Part shown: in pieces, positions 33,884 through 46,705 of the stretch | Position numbering within the stretch: the stretch's first letter is position 1 | Layout of the letters: each line of letters opens with the position of its first letter | Source: Glebionis coronaria | Lineage: Eukaryota > Streptophyta > Magnoliopsida > Asterales > Asteraceae | NCBI GenBank assembly: GCA_025667525.1 | Contig: CM046875.1 | Span: forward strand, 122,254,340-122,318,339 | Direction of reading: 5' to 3' | Length of the DNA: 64,000 bases | Made by a program: the position numbers and the translations under genes | Notes under the pieces: model-generated | Seen by the model: only the letters and a program-made list of their open reading frames with translations | Database searches by the model: none | Told to the model about the DNA's origin: nothing

Positions 33884-34399
33884 TTAGGCTTAACTCAATA
33901 AACCTTCTTGTATAAGCAGTGATGTCATTATTCTTCAATGACAAGTGTCTCAACTCGTCCTCTAACTGACCCAGCTCTTCATCGGGACAAAACTTCTTAG
34001 TCAAAAGTGCCTTGGTTGCAGCCCAAGTTCTTCCATTTGCTACAACCAATCCGATAGTAGCCACCTGGTTGTTCCACCAGCTTAAAGCATCATCAAGGAA
34101 AGTAGCAGCTGCAAATTTAACTTTGTTTGCCTCAGAGCACCCACTGATTTCGAAAGTGCTCTCAATCTTTTCCACCCATCTACGGAGTTCCAAAGCTCCA
34201 CCGGTACCACGAAATTGTGTGGGACCACATTTCATGAAACCGGCATATGAACATTCCCTCGAGGCTGGTTGTCTTTCCACATTTCCACCTTGACCATGGT
34301 CTCTGTTCGCACGATCTGCCTCAAGAGCATTGGCGATTGCCTCTTGAATCATAGTGTTCACACGAGTAGCTGTCAACTTAGAGGCATGGTGAACTCTTA
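33873..34399 (-). pseudogene. Element B gag capsid part
   Basis: The frame reads TATRVNTMIQEAIANALEAD, then CSYAGFMKCGPTQFRGTGGA, LELRRWVEKIESTFEISGCS and FLDDALSWWNNQVATIGL, with the WW capsid block of chromovirus gag. An ATG at about 34386 is out of frame with this protein. The MITE lies just upstream. Confidence 0.88.
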
Positions 34400-34407
34400 G
34401 TTACACC

Positions 34408-35016
34408 TAGGGGTGTAAACGAGTCGAGCTTTTAACGAGCTACTCGAGCTCGAGCTCGTTTAACTCGAGTTCGAACTTAATACACTCGAGCTCGAGCCGA
34501 TCTCGAACAAATATTAGTGTTCGTTTAATTTGGCGAGCCGAGCTTTTAAAATCTAATATTAAGCTCGGCTCGTTCGAAAACTCATTTAATTGTATTGAGT
34601 CGAGCGATCTTAATGAGCCGAACAAGCTATTCGAGCTTAACGAGCCGAACGAGCTATTCGATCTTAACATGTTAATGATAAATCTATAAGCATATACGTT
34701 ACATACACTTTAGCTTACTCATTTAGTATTAGTATTATTTTAATAATCATAAACGAGCTTTCGAGCTCGAGCTTGAGTTAATAAACGAGTTTATCAAACT
34801 ATATTTTTTATACTAGAAGTTAGTCTAAACAAAAGTTAAAAATCATAAACGAGCTTCGAGCTCGAGCTCAAACAACAGCAAAAGTTCCGAGTTCGAGCTC
34901 GAGCCAGATTATAAAATTTTATTCGAGCTCGAGCCAAGCTCGAGCCAGGGAGTTAATAAACAAGCCTAACTCGTTTAGGCCAAAACTCGACTCGGCTCGA
35001 ATCGTTTACACCCCTA
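34408..35016. mobile_element. hAT-type MITE inserted in element B
   Basis: 609 bp bounded by the terminal inverted repeat TAGGGGTGTAAACGA, with complement TCGTTTACACCCCTA at the other end. A perfect 8-bp target duplication GTTACACC lies at 34400-34407 and 35017-35024. The interior carries many CTCGAGC/GAGCTCGAGC subterminal repeats and no transposase. An 8-bp duplication and short TIRs indicate the hAT superfamily. Confidence 0.92.
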
Positions 35017-35024
35017 GTTACACC

Positions 35025-35362
35025 TCTCTGCAATGACAGGGAAATAGAAAACAAGGTAAGTATACATATCAAGATTAAGAAGAATTTCTCTTTCATGACA
35101 TAATATAAGTACAACAACACATCAACAAGGTTACTAATATTCACCAATCACATCACAAAAGAGCAAATTCAAGACTTATCATAGATTATGAAAGGTAAAC
35201 ATGATTGCATTGATAGATCAACCAAAATCTATGACAAGTAATGCCACTACAACCATACACCAACAAACTTAAAGTTATCAAGTTTTCATCACAATACCAT
35301 CATACGGGAGTCTAAAATAGTTCGATTACAACGATCAAAGGATAAAAATGAAATACAAGTAA
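35025..35362 (-). other. Possible intron in element B leader
   Basis: AT-rich non-coding stretch ending, in element sense, with the pyrimidine tract TTTTCTATTTCCCTGTCATTGCAG just before gag, a strong acceptor-like context. A donor could be the GT in CACGTGGCTAG at the end of the preceding ORF, but it is weak. Confidence 0.3.
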
Positions 35363-36184
35363 CTAGCCACGTGGTGATCCACATGACCTCTTGGACGGTG
35401 GTTCTTCCTCGGGCTCTTCATTACTATCTTCTTCCTCATCCATCTTCATCTTCCCTTTATCACTCGGCTCACATTCAGCCACCCTCTTCGTTCCAGAAGT
35501 AGACCCAAACTTCGATGCTACTTGATTCCCAAAAGCAACACACTCACCCCTGGCGGGCGGTTGAACCATGAAATCATTAGCCTCCAGCTCAGAGTCATCC
35601 AAGAATCTCCAATCTTGCGGTAGGGATGATCTTACACGGTGCTCCCAACTCTGCATCCTGACTAACCTAACCTGGTCTTCCTTAACCTGCTCAAGACTTG
35701 CACTCAAATTTGCTATCATGGATCTCAAGCTGTCAATATCATTCTTAGTCGATGCTCCATCGTACTCAGCCCTTGTAGTCCTTGTTAGTAACTTCTGATG
35801 TGCTCTTTCGTTCTCGTCAAACATCTTGATCACTCTTGTCTCCACCACATAAAGTTCGTACATTTACCTATCAATCCTTCTCAAGAAAAATGGAACGTCA
35901 TCATACTGTCTTGGCCCAGGGCAAGTAACTCTTACGATGTCCTGATGGAGAGAACTAGCACTAGCCGCGGCGTCGGACCTTCTAGCGATACCTGGCATAC
36001 CGATCAGATGAGAAATACGGGCAGGCCTGGGGACAATATTACTTCTTCGAACGGGGATCTGAGCTTGCACATTTTCCGCCTCGGCTTGTCCTACAACAGC
36101 TGCTCCAACGTTTTCCCTTGCCTCTTGTCTCTCGGTTTCCTCCACGATTCGGCTTTCATTCCCGTTGGGTGGTACCTCGGCCAT
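35363..36184 (-). pseudogene. Element B leader ORFs (two adjacent pieces)
   Basis: 36184-35864 (MAEVPPNGNESRIVEETERQ...) and 35863-35363 (MYELYVVETRVIKMFDENER...) are in one frame and separated by a stop. The second has coiled-coil-like spacing (NDIDSLRSMIANLSASLEQV) and an acidic, then basic tail (EEEDSNEEPEEEPPSKR). They lie between the primer site and gag. No known domain is recognised. They could be an N-terminal gag extension. Confidence 0.5.
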
Positions 36185-36561
36185 CTCTGTAATAACAGAA
36201 AATTTTGGAGGGTACGTAAGGTCATCATTTAATATTTATAATTATATGCATGCAAATGCAATGCAAAGTTGGTACACATGCCCAAAATGCGATAATATGA
36301 TGCTCATGCATATGCAATACAAGAATTACGGTATCGAGTACTCCACGTACAATTTCAACGTTTACATATAGTAGTTCAGTATTTACGTAATAAATACTCA
36401 TACATTTATTTCAATTTAAAAGGGATACATCTATTTCCATCAATACTGAAAGTAAATCTTACCGGAGCCATGCAGGATAGTTGTGTGCTTAGACAATTTC
36501 TTACGACACCAAAAGTTATAGTTTAGGATTTTTCAAAACGACCTAGTTCTCTATAACTCAT
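36185..36561 (-). other. Element B 5' leader
   Basis: Non-coding AT-rich sequence between the primer-binding site and the first leader ORF. Nothing further is recognised. Confidence 0.55.
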
Positions 36562-36574
36562 GGCTCTGATGCCA
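36562..36574 (-). promoter_or_regulatory. Element B primer-binding site, tRNA-Met type
   Basis: The minus strand reads TGGCATCAGAGCC, one base off the initiator tRNA-Met complement, 4 bp inside the 5' LTR. Confidence 0.88.
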
Positions 36575-36578
36575 ATCT

Positions 36579-39332
36579 CTAACACCCTCACTAAATGCTA
36601 TGCGCAGCGGAACTACAACATTTGGGTGCTATGCAGTTATCATCACACACAAGCTACTTCGAACGACTCAAAGAGACGTAGGAATTTAAACATTAATTTA
36701 AACATTGTTAAAACATCATTGTCTACCGCTTCCCAAACCCCAAAGATAATACAAAACAGAGTTGCGTTTAGGTCCCCACTAAATCTCAACCCAAAAGTAC
36801 ATTACTAGTTCACATGACATAATATAAAAAGTTTTAAGTTATAAAAAGGGAGGAAATACAAAGTAGACTGCCAAGCCACAACAACATCCATCCTCGCATG
36901 CTCCTTGCTACCATCTCATCGATTACCTGAAACACATGCTTAAAGGGGTCAACAAATAATGTTGAGCGAAATTTATAGGTTTTACAATCTCATTTTGAAC
37001 ATAAGTATATAAAATCAATCAAGATCATTTATAGAATTGTCGATCAAACAATATATCATTCAAGGTTATTATAATTGTGTTTAAGCTCATGACACTAATC
37101 CGTTAACTCAATCACCCGCGTACATTTACCGGCATGATTAAGATGAAACCATTGCCCCTTCTAAAGGTATTATTTGCAATTATACCTTATTTCTTATCAC
37201 AAGTTATCCGTCCGCAGAGGGTACTCAACGTACTATCTCTCGTCTCGGATAGGGTCGTCAACCCCATAGTACTATCAATTGTATAAGCGGATATTTTCAA
37301 TCCACAAAAGGATTAAACAATAGTTAATAGTTCATGAATATAGGGTCTTATGCAACTAGGTACTCAACACAATTTAGGCAACTTTCGGGTCCAACAATCA
37401 TTCATGACTTATGTTCATTTCATTTAAAATATCATGCATCCCCCTCGCAGGTAAAACCATTTAAAAGAGTAAGAATCGAGGCTATAAACTCACCTTGCGT
37501 AGTAGTAGTGGTTCTAGCAAAAACGTAACGTAAATATCACCGACGATTTGGTTGCCCTGGAAAATCTAACACGTGACCTAAAAATCAAAGTACGAAAACC
37601 GAGTCAATACTCCGTGTACATTATTGTACTAAACACACGTGTATAAAAACACTTAACACTTATAAAAACTCACGCCAAAACACATACATGTGATCATTAC
37701 TAAACTTATGCCATCCATCTATGTAATTAGAAATGTTTATTGCCGGTACTTACCAAAAGTACGGGTTGTTTTCTATCACTTAAGCATCTATATAAATTAC
37801 AAGAAAATTTTTAAAAATCCCTTATAATCTGTAGAAAACCCATTTTAAATCCCATAAAAAGTTTTTACTTTTATGACCCATTACACGCTACATTACTAAA
37901 CGTAAACTTTTCGGACTGATTTTGCACTTTTACCATGTAAGACTTGTTTGACTTGTTTAAAAGACACCATTAGATATTTTGACCCTTAAGTTCAAAAATA
38001 GACTCAAAAATGCAGGTTTGGAACCAAAGAAAAACTTTCAATCATTTATAAAACTCTACCTATGGTCCCCGGGATTTGACCTAAAACCAAACATAATTTC
38101 GGATTATGTTGATTCTCATCTCCCGGTACACGAACTTTCAAAATAGCATAACTTTTGACTCGTTAGGAGTCGTAAGCTCTTTCTTATACCAAATCGAAAC
38201 TAAGAAAATGCTCTACAACTATATCCTAACGTCATGACATGCTTACAAACTTAAACCCACGAAAACATGCCTAAACAATCTGCCTAAAATTTCCTTCTTC
38301 AAAATCAATCCAACACTTGTTTCCAATCCATTCTAACATCACCTATACTAATTCTAACCACTTATAAACATTTATAAACACCCTAATCAGCCTATACCAC
38401 TAAGAACATCAAATATTCATAAAAACCCAAATCCTAAATCACACATGCCTCATGTTTAACCCATTTAAAAACATTAAAAACAACATTCTAAACATAAACC
38501 CACAACATAATTCATCAACCACCATGAACAACCAAACACCCCCATTTGGCCATGGGGTGTTGGTGTTCAAAACACCCCAACCAAATTGATTTTGGTTGGT
38601 TTTGTGGATGATTAAACATTACCAACCCATAAATTGAACATACAATTGGTTTAACTAAATCAAAACACGTTTTTGAAAAATCTTTAGTTTTAAAAAAATG
38701 TATGAATGCATGTTAGATTTTATTGTTCAAACATACTTACAAAAGGTTTTTGAGGATTGGTCTTTGATTTGTTTCTTCAAAAACACAAAAAAAATGATGT
38801 GGTGGTGGTGGTGGTTTGGTATGGCCGGCGGCCTAAGAGAGAAAAAGAGAGAAGAAAGAAAATTTTGAAATGAAAATGAAAAGGTTTTTCTCTCTCTCTT
38901 TCTTTTTGTAAAATCATAAGGACCTTTCTTGAAGTTTTGTTATTCTTTTGGCCTCATTTTTAAACGACACAACTTAGTAGCGGGAAACGACTTACTAGTT
39001 GATTTTGAAAATTGCGAGAGTCGGGGGTCGCCCCGAACACTCGAAATTACTTTTAAAGCAATTTAAACGCACCCGGCTCGACTTAACACGAACCAAAAAT
39101 AAAATTCTCGTAAATTCTAATATTGAAAAAACGATAATAAAACAAAAAAATTGGGCATCCGTCGGGATCGTAGTCGTCATCGTCTTTCTTAAATCGTCAA
39201 TCGTTAAGATTACGACCTTAAACATCGGTTTCAACTTAAACAATCAAATATAAAATAAATGAAATTTCTTAAAAATTTCAAAATATTCGTAATTTAGGGT
39301 AAAGTAAATGACCTCGGGTTCTGGGTATCACA
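36579..39332 (-). repeat. Element B 5' LTR
   Basis: 2.75 kb, the full-length reference for the rearranged copy at 3848-5648. In element sense it begins TGTGATACCC and ends GGTGTTAG(A), so the 3' terminal CA has become GA in both copies. Small ORFs within it have no domain. Confidence 0.88.
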
Positions 39333-39337
39333 AATAT

Positions 39338-39663
39338 CTCCCAAAAGTGGATAATACGAAAAATTTACTAAGAAAGATAAAATACTCGAGCTATGGAGTA
39401 TTGAGAGAGAGAGGTGTGTAAAATGAGTGGAAACGACCTCTATTTATAGTGTTGTCTGGGTCAAATGTGCGTCACACTTCTCCGAAAGTGCGCCGCACTT
39501 TGGAGACGTGAATATGCGCCGCACTTCTGAGTTTGTGCGCCGCACTTCTGGGCGATCCAAAATCTTCTTTCAACAACTTTGGCTTATTTGCATCTTGAGG
39601 CCCCTTCTTTGTATATCTTCACTTTGCTTCTTCAAACTTTATATCTGCATATAAAACACAACA
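39338..39663 (-). repeat. Element A 5' LTR, U3 part (continuation)
   Basis: It continues the LTR cut at 3847. It contains a minus-strand TATA box (TATAAATA, 39441-39448) and, 18 bp upstream of it, four palindromes GTGCGCCGCAC-like at 39467, 39488, 39514 and 39535 (steps 21, 26, 21). The outer end is placed at 39663 because the minus strand then begins TGTTGTG. That edge is not confirmed by a second LTR. Confidence 0.7.
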
Positions 39664-40978
39664 TATTAAGTATCGGAAGCTCTTATTTATACTACAAAGT
39701 GGCATTATAATGATAGATTGAATGTATAATTAGGTCGTTATCACTCGGATAGAGCACAAAGCAATAACCTTATTCATTGTGATTCGGATGTGAATTTGCG
39801 GTAAATCAACCTTAAGGTATAATGCAAGTAATAATCGTAGATAATTTTAATTTGACGTACAGGCGAGTCGGGAATTTGGTCAACGACTAATGGCATAACA
39901 CCTCCTTCCTTAACCGGGTACATGACCATCGGTGCGTTGTACCCACTTAGTTTGTTAAAAAGAGTAGGTCATTAAATTATTATTGCAATTCACCAATCAA
40001 CGTAATTCTATGCTATTTAGATCTCAAAACAAATCTTAGTTTTAACATGATTTAGTCCATATACGTTTTTCTTAAAAAAACCTTGTTTACAACAATTCGT
40101 ACAATTTTAATATAAACAAGTAAAAAACACAAAATCGTAAACACATAATAACAATTTATATGTGCAACAAATAAATCAAATAGCCACATGCATACGATTT
40201 ATTCAATAATCATAAAATCTAGGTTTTTATATTCATATAAGGCGACGTTTGGTTCAAAAATTAAAATGAGGGTAAATTAAAATTGCTAGACATTATAATT
40301 GCTAAAATTTCAATTTCTTGCTTTTGTGTTTGGTTCACAGAAAACAAAGCAAATGAATTTAGATTTCTAAAATAGCAAAAGACATAATTACCCATACCCA
40401 TTGCACTTGCACCATCATCATCTTGATACCAGCGCCAACAGATCATCTTGCAAAATAATTGTTTTAAACAACTTGATGAAACATAATTTTGATGTTTTTA
40501 TGATATAATCTTAAAAAATAACTTGTTTGTATCAAAGATTTCTATCTATATCAAAGACGAGGGCATCCAAGAAGTTAAAAAAATGAGCTGATCATGAATT
40601 GATTCATCTAACTCATAAATACATTTTATCAAAAAAAATCATACAACACTTAATAATTTATCATCCTAATTGTGGTTGTACTTACAACAACTAACAAAAT
40701 CATATTTGTAAATTACCAAAAGTTAAGAAAACTAACAGAGAGGAAATGAGATGAGATAGAAATTTGAATTAAATAGTTGTAAAAGTGTTGGAGGAAGATC
40801 CAAGTGAAGAAAATAATAGATCGGTAGATTCGGATGAAAAAGTGAAAAAAAAAAGATCAGATTCAAAGAAATAGATTCGTGGGGATTTTGGTTTTTTTTT
40901 AGCAAATGAAGATAATCTATCTTGAGAATTATAAATTCCTGACTTATAGCAGGTGATACAATATCCTCTAATTTTATA
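39664..40978. other. Unassigned AT-rich sequence
   Basis: About 1.3 kb with no credible ORF. Two copies of GTTTGGTTCA (about 40247 and 40331) occur near one end and might belong to a degenerate MITE. Otherwise nothing is recognised. It is flanking DNA of element A. Confidence 0.5.
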
Positions 40979-40985
40979 CTCCCTC
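40979..40985. mobile_element. Stowaway-type terminal repeat, left fragment
   Basis: TA followed by CTCCCTC. Joined across element F to CGTCCCATATTAAC (50760-50773), it gives the common Stowaway MITE terminus CTCCCTCCGTCCCA after a TA target. The MITE interior is cut off by element E at 50774. Confidence 0.65.
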
Positions 40986-43900
40986 TGTCACACCCCCAAA
41001 TTCACTGCAGCGGAAGACTTGCTTTGGGGATTTGTGACTTCATGAGTAATCGAGAGCTTGATCCGAGAACGACCTCTACATGCCAAATACCACAAAGAGG
41101 ACTCCAAATAATCCACATAGTCAAGTACCTGAAATACATGCTTAAAAATGTCAACATAAAGTTGGTGAGTTCATAAGTTTGTTTTAAAACGTTTATGAAA
41201 AATTAGAGTTTTACCGACCACCGCGCCTTGCAGTAAAATATAAGAGTTTAAAAATCACAGTTTCTGTTAAATAAACTTTCTTTGACAATTTCAAAGTGTA
41301 TTGATAAAGACAGAGTTTATTTATAAAAGCCGAGAGTTTACTGATATAACAAAGTTCACTAAAATAAGTAGAGTTTCTGATAAGACAAAGTTCGCGGAAA
41401 ATAAATTGTGTTTTCTAATAAAACAGTATTCACATGAAATAAATAGAGTTTATAGATAAAACAGAATCCACAGATAATAGTTAGCGTATTCTGATAAAAG
41501 CAAAGCTCACTGATAAATAATAAAGTTTTCCAATAGAATAAAATTGTTTAATGAACCACAAGATTTTCCAACCACTTGGTGACAATATAACAAATACAAA
41601 GTCACTAAATAAAATAAGGCATTTATTATTGTCTAAGCTCATGACACCGAAGCGTTAACAACACCGGTAGTATAATCATATAATGCAGCCCCTACGGATG
41701 CCTAACCCACGACATCCGTCCACAGACTCAAATGAAACTGTGCCCGCTTTTCCTCTGTTGGACCAAGCCGGACAGGGGCGTCAACCCCGATAGATCTATC
41801 CATAACATTCGCGCTTTCGACCGGTCATCCGGTCTAAATTAACGGTTCATGATAATGGGCCAAAGTAATTGGGTTAAAGTGGGACTTAGACCAATACATA
41901 AAAGAGATATGCACTTGTGTTCATTCTTGCAACCATTGTCTCTACCCGAGAACCAATAAAAAGCAGTTAAAGTTTTGGGCTATGATAATCACAATAGAAA
42001 TTTTAGTATTAGCATTCATATGTATAACAATTAGAGGAGTTGACCACTCAGCACGTAACAATTAAACCAGTTTAAAGATAGTTTACGACCAACCAAGTAA
42101 GCTTAACATTAGCTTATTACAATCAAGTAATTTATAAACAGTTATAGACAACCAAACAAGTTTAATATCAGTTTCTGACAACCAAGCAAGTTTATAAGTA
42201 GTTTATGACTAAGCATGTACCTCCCCCAAAGAGCAATTATAAAACATTTATAACTCAATTCAAAGCAAGAAAAGGTGGGGTATGAACTCACCTCGACGAA
42301 GTAGCGCGAATAATAGTGATGCTAACAATACGCTCAGTAGAAACGGAAATCGATACGGCTCGGTCATGGTGTTGTGGTTTACTAATCGGCTAAATCCAAT
42401 AACTTAAAAATGTGTCTTTGAGTTCTCGATAAATATGTACATCAACGTTACCCGTTGATAAAATATTTAAGTTACAAATTATAATAGTTTTGTAGTTGGT
42501 TAAATAAATTAAATAAACACACACCAGGTGTGTAATGTATTTCGTACACATTACGTATAACCAGACGATTATATAATTCTTACGTTGAATTATATAATAG
42601 AGACAACCATCTTACAAAATAAATCAAAGTATATATTTATTTTGTATTTACAGTATAACGATCGTGATAAAAATAATTAGACAACATAGTTCGACACATT
42701 TTAAGGAAATCACCACTTAAGTAACAATTGCCAGTTTTAAGTAAAAATATAACTTTCATCGGTTTATCAATATAATAGAATCCATTTATTTTTATCGCTT
42801 ACGCATATAAAAGTATTTATTTATTTTATTGCTCTACAATTATAGTAGTATTTATTTGTTTTATCGGTTACAAATATAATAGTAGTTTTTAGCGAACAAA
42901 ATATAAAGTATAAAGTTTTATAGCAATTTCGACATGACCTATTCGTTTATACAACGTTTTCCATATATATCAATTCTCAATATTTTCTATCTTCAAATAA
43001 ACCTACGTTACACCGATCGCGTTTTAATGTATATATATATCCAACTTAGGCCGATTAAGTACCAAAATTAAGTTTCGACCTAACACAACCTATGTGTTGT
43101 AAATCGCAAAGCCAAACGCCCGATGTGGGTTATTTAAACACATTAATTAAATGTATGATCATTTATATAGTTCTCGTGATAATAATAGTATTTGACATAT
43201 TTACTTAACCATAAATATATACTTATATATGTATACCCCCGTTTAATCCGTTATAGTAATTAAGAAATTAGATAAGTTAATAGCCGAACTAAACCACAAC
43301 GAACCATGAGCCCGATTCGCGCCCGACGCTTTAAACTCTTGACGACCCTCGTCCAAACACACCCGAACTAATAAATAGCAACCCAAACGCCCTTTAAACG
43401 TTCTGCAAGCCCAAACGCACCCTTACTACTTAGCAACAACCCCAAAGATTCTCGTAACCCCTGCTGCAATCCCAAACGATTCCTGCTGCTCGTACGCAGC
43501 AAACCAAACGCACCCGTACCTCTGCTGGCAATTCCAAACGCCCTTCTGTGGGTTTTTACAGCAGATCCAAACACCCCTTTACTCGTATTCTGCCAAAACC
43601 AAACGCCCTTACTCGTCGTTTTCTGCCCGAGCCCGACACACCCTTTCGCTGTCATAAACTTGCAACCACTAGTCGTTATTGGCTGATCTTTTTGCCGAAA
43701 CGACTACTCCTTTACCGGTCTATATAACAATAAAACAAACACCCCCGCTGGTGCTGCTGTAACCCAAAACCGCCACTAAAACACCCCGATATCTGCGTAT
43801 AGATCCGAATCAAACTTACCCAACAGTGGCGACCTTTGGTGGCGACTGTGGTGACTAACCGACGGCAACAGCCATCGGTTCTTGTGATAACGTTCGTGGT

Positions 43901-45050
43901 AGTTCAACGGGTCTGGTGGCTCGACATGCTGGTGGTGGTGGTTATGTCGTAAGATGGAGCTGCAGCAAGGTTATGATGGTGTCGGCCTGGTGGTTGTGAC
44001 GGACGGCAGCTAAGGCATCAGTTGACCACGACGACGGTTTAATCGTCACGTGGTGGTGGTGATTTGTATACAGATCCGGCGGCTGATCTAAATGTGGATT
44101 TGGTGGTAGCACGTGGTGGGGTGATGGATAACGAACGGGCCTGGTGATGAATCTACAGCGACGGCTGTTCATGGTGGTAGTGTTGCATTCGATGGTGGTT
44201 GGAGTGTGGTTAACCGCCGCTCAAGGTAGTGGTTCATAGATCGGTGGTCGGTTTTGGTGATGATTGATGAAGGATTGAAGGTTGTATAACGTAGATTTAC
44301 TCGGACTATAAAGATCAAGATGGTGGCGGCAGTATTTTCCGACGGCCGGAATCTTGGCCGGAAAATGAAGAGGCGCCGGAAAATGTTTAGAGAGAGTGTG
44401 TGTGTTTATCACATTTGGTGGCTAGGGTTTTTATGCCATGAAACCCTAATTTTAATATATATATATACACCACAAAATACATTTAATACAAAGTGTAAAG
44501 TTTTATATAGTTAAGGGTCTAGGGATGTAAATATTATTACATGGACTAAATGCGAAAACTTTGTTATAACTTTCGTAAATTAATGGTTCGGGACTCGTTT
44601 TGGTTCGATAAAATTTGATTCGTTCTCCGAAAATCGCATCATTGATTTTAAAATGATTTTTCTAATAAAGTGGAGTATTTAATCGTCCAATTTCTCGTAA
44701 TCGTTTACATCTTTATTTAAAATAGTTATTATTTATCGTTTAAGTCGAATAGTTGTGTTCATGGAAAAATAAATTTCAACTTGAATGTTCTCGTTTCCAA
44801 CGTACGTTATTAAAACCAAAATAAAAGTGTCAGATAATTTCATAAACATTTTTATCAAAATATTTCTGAGAAATTAAATATAAATTTATATCGCGTCAGT
44901 TCTTAGATTTTTCGCAGTCCTTTACAATATGTAAAAGTAAACTCGCGTTTTTAAATCAAATAACTTTGATATCTCTCGAAAACGAATTTCGATTAATTAA
45001 ATAATATAATTTATTATTATTTAAAGTCTGGAAAATTCCCGGTTGTCACA
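40986..45050 (-). repeat. Element F 3' LTR
   Basis: 4065 bp, TGTCACACCC to GGTTGTCACA in plus view. It contains the array of CCAAACGC motifs (43383-43606) and a GC-rich segment with GGTGGT runs (43800-44400). ORFs such as 43368-43655 are translations of these repeats and recur identically in the other LTR. Confidence 0.95.
43383..43606. repeat. Element F LTR motif array, CCAAACGC about every 31 bp
   Basis: Motif starts are at 43383, 43411, 43442 (CCAAAGAT), 43472, 43504, 43534, 43567 (CCAAACAC) and 43599. Steps are 28, 31, 30, 32, 30, 33, 32. The sequence between copies is not repeated. The other LTR carries the same array 5720 bp further on. Confidence 0.85.
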
Positions 45051-46689
45051 GTACATCCGTGTTATTTGGAGTTCGTCCTCGAACTCAATCGTCGTTACCC
45101 TAATAAAAGTGTAGAGAAAATGATTTTGAGGTTCTACCCAAGTGTTATATCATCTGCTCACAGATAATTTTGTCCGAACTCTTAAAATTGTGTTACCCAC
45201 CAATAGTTAATTAGGTAAGTAATAGGTAGAAGAGGAATATATCTTAGCGGTTCTAAATGTCAATCTGACAAATCGGTCGTCGTTCCTAGAACGATAAAAT
45301 TTGAAACGAAGAGTTGAGAAAACTCGTTAGTTCTTAAACGTCTCTAAGGGTTCACCACCACCAGCCCGTTAGGTTCACTCGATCGGTATAAAGTCTCTAA
45401 AGATTCACTTAACAATTCGTGAATCAAACGAAGCCTAAATAATTACTCTTCAAAACGTCGTCATGATACGATAACAAGACGAAATACGATAAATTCGTAT
45501 GACGAATCTCGAGTCAAAAGAAATACACTCCCGAAACTGGAGTACTAAATCAATACCATAAATATACAGGGTCACGTCGGATATCCTTAAGCCCACTCAT
45601 TTATAATCTCATATTTGCATACAAAAGCGTCCTAATCTATGCAAATATGTTATTATAAACTCATGGTTCGGCGATTTATGATTTCTTTATTCAAATGCAA
45701 AGGCGTCCCAATCCATTTCAATAAAGACTTCATAAATCATCCTACCTAAGTGTCACCGGCAAAATACCCAATTCAAAATCGTTAAAATCTATAAAAGGAT
45801 ATTATCCAAAATTACCAAAAGCAAAGAGCATGAGTTGACAATAAGTCGTCTTCCATAAGTAGACGTTTCGAACGTACCAGATCGAAGAACATAAGTGTCG
45901 ATAGGCGATAAAGCAGTCGTAGACGTATATTGAGTAAAGAAACTCACGGTTATAAGTAGGATAAGTATATAGTAGTCGGTTCTAAATAAGCAATTATCCA
46001 ATCACACAAAACCTTCCCATCCTCGAGGAAGACTCATCAAACACCAAGCTGAGTAATAACTTATCATAACCCAACCTCGAAACTCACTCACAAAGAATGG
46101 CCCAGGTTTTGTTATGAATTATTACACATCTCAACCTTTTGATGACTCAGCTCGACTCTGAAAATACAGTACATTCCACATTAACACGTAATACTACAAG
46201 TCTTACCTACCCCCGAGGTAATTCATCAAAAATCATAGGTTCTGTAACGTCTCATACTTAATTCCATCTCGCACTCAATCAAACATGAGGCCCACTGAGG
46301 CATCTTTAAGTATTGTTACACCTCTCAACATTTTTGAATGAATTAGCTCGAACCTAGGGATTACCCGTGACCAATCGTGAACCAAAATCACATAATACCC
46401 ATACGTTTGATTTTAAAAAGGTCTGTGGACCATTGTGTAACTCACAATGCCCAATAAATGTTCTACCGTACATATATAAAAGTATATTATATGTCTAAGT
46501 ACACTAATCAAGCAAGTGAACTCATGTAAACAAGTAATAACATCACAGGCAACGAGCAATAACAACCATGCATTGCAAATATTCATATAGCAGCGGAATA
46601 AGTATGATGTGATGAGTGTTACTACTAAATAAAAATGAGAGCCGGTTATAGTCTAGAGTTACTAATGCAACCTAGTTCTCTATAACCAA
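45051..46689 (-). other. Element F internal region, non-coding
   Basis: No ORF with a domain on either strand. Near its 3' end in element sense lies the hairpin GAGTTCG-AGGA-CGAACTC (45069-45086). The usual purine-rich tract next to the 3' LTR is poor (ACGGATGTAC). The rest is unrecognised. Confidence 0.8.
45069..45086 (-). other. Hairpin with AGGA loop in element F
   Basis: A perfect 7-bp stem and 4-base loop, 18 bp from the 3' LTR edge. The loop equals that of the hairpins in C and E, while the stem bases differ and remain paired. Confidence 0.75.
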
Positions 46690-46702
46690 GGCTCTGATAC
46701 CA
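46690..46702 (-). promoter_or_regulatory. Element F primer-binding site, tRNA-Met type
   Basis: The minus strand reads TGGTATCAGAGCC, 3 bp inside the 5' LTR that begins (plus view) at 46706. It fixes the orientation. Confidence 0.93.
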
Positions 46703-46705
46703 ATC

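Noticed and set aside
34408..35016. CRISPR-like array from the CTCGAGC repeats
   Set aside because: Plant DNA, irregular overlapping words without spacer structure. TIRs and an 8-bp duplication identify a MITE.
40261..40446. 61-aa minus-strand ORF in the unassigned stretch
   Set aside because: Short, low complexity, no similarity to any family I recognise.
43368..43655. 95-aa minus-strand ORF found identically at 49088-49375
   Set aside because: It is a translation of the spaced CCAAACGC repeats in both LTRs of element F. Identity follows from the LTR duplication, and there is no domain.
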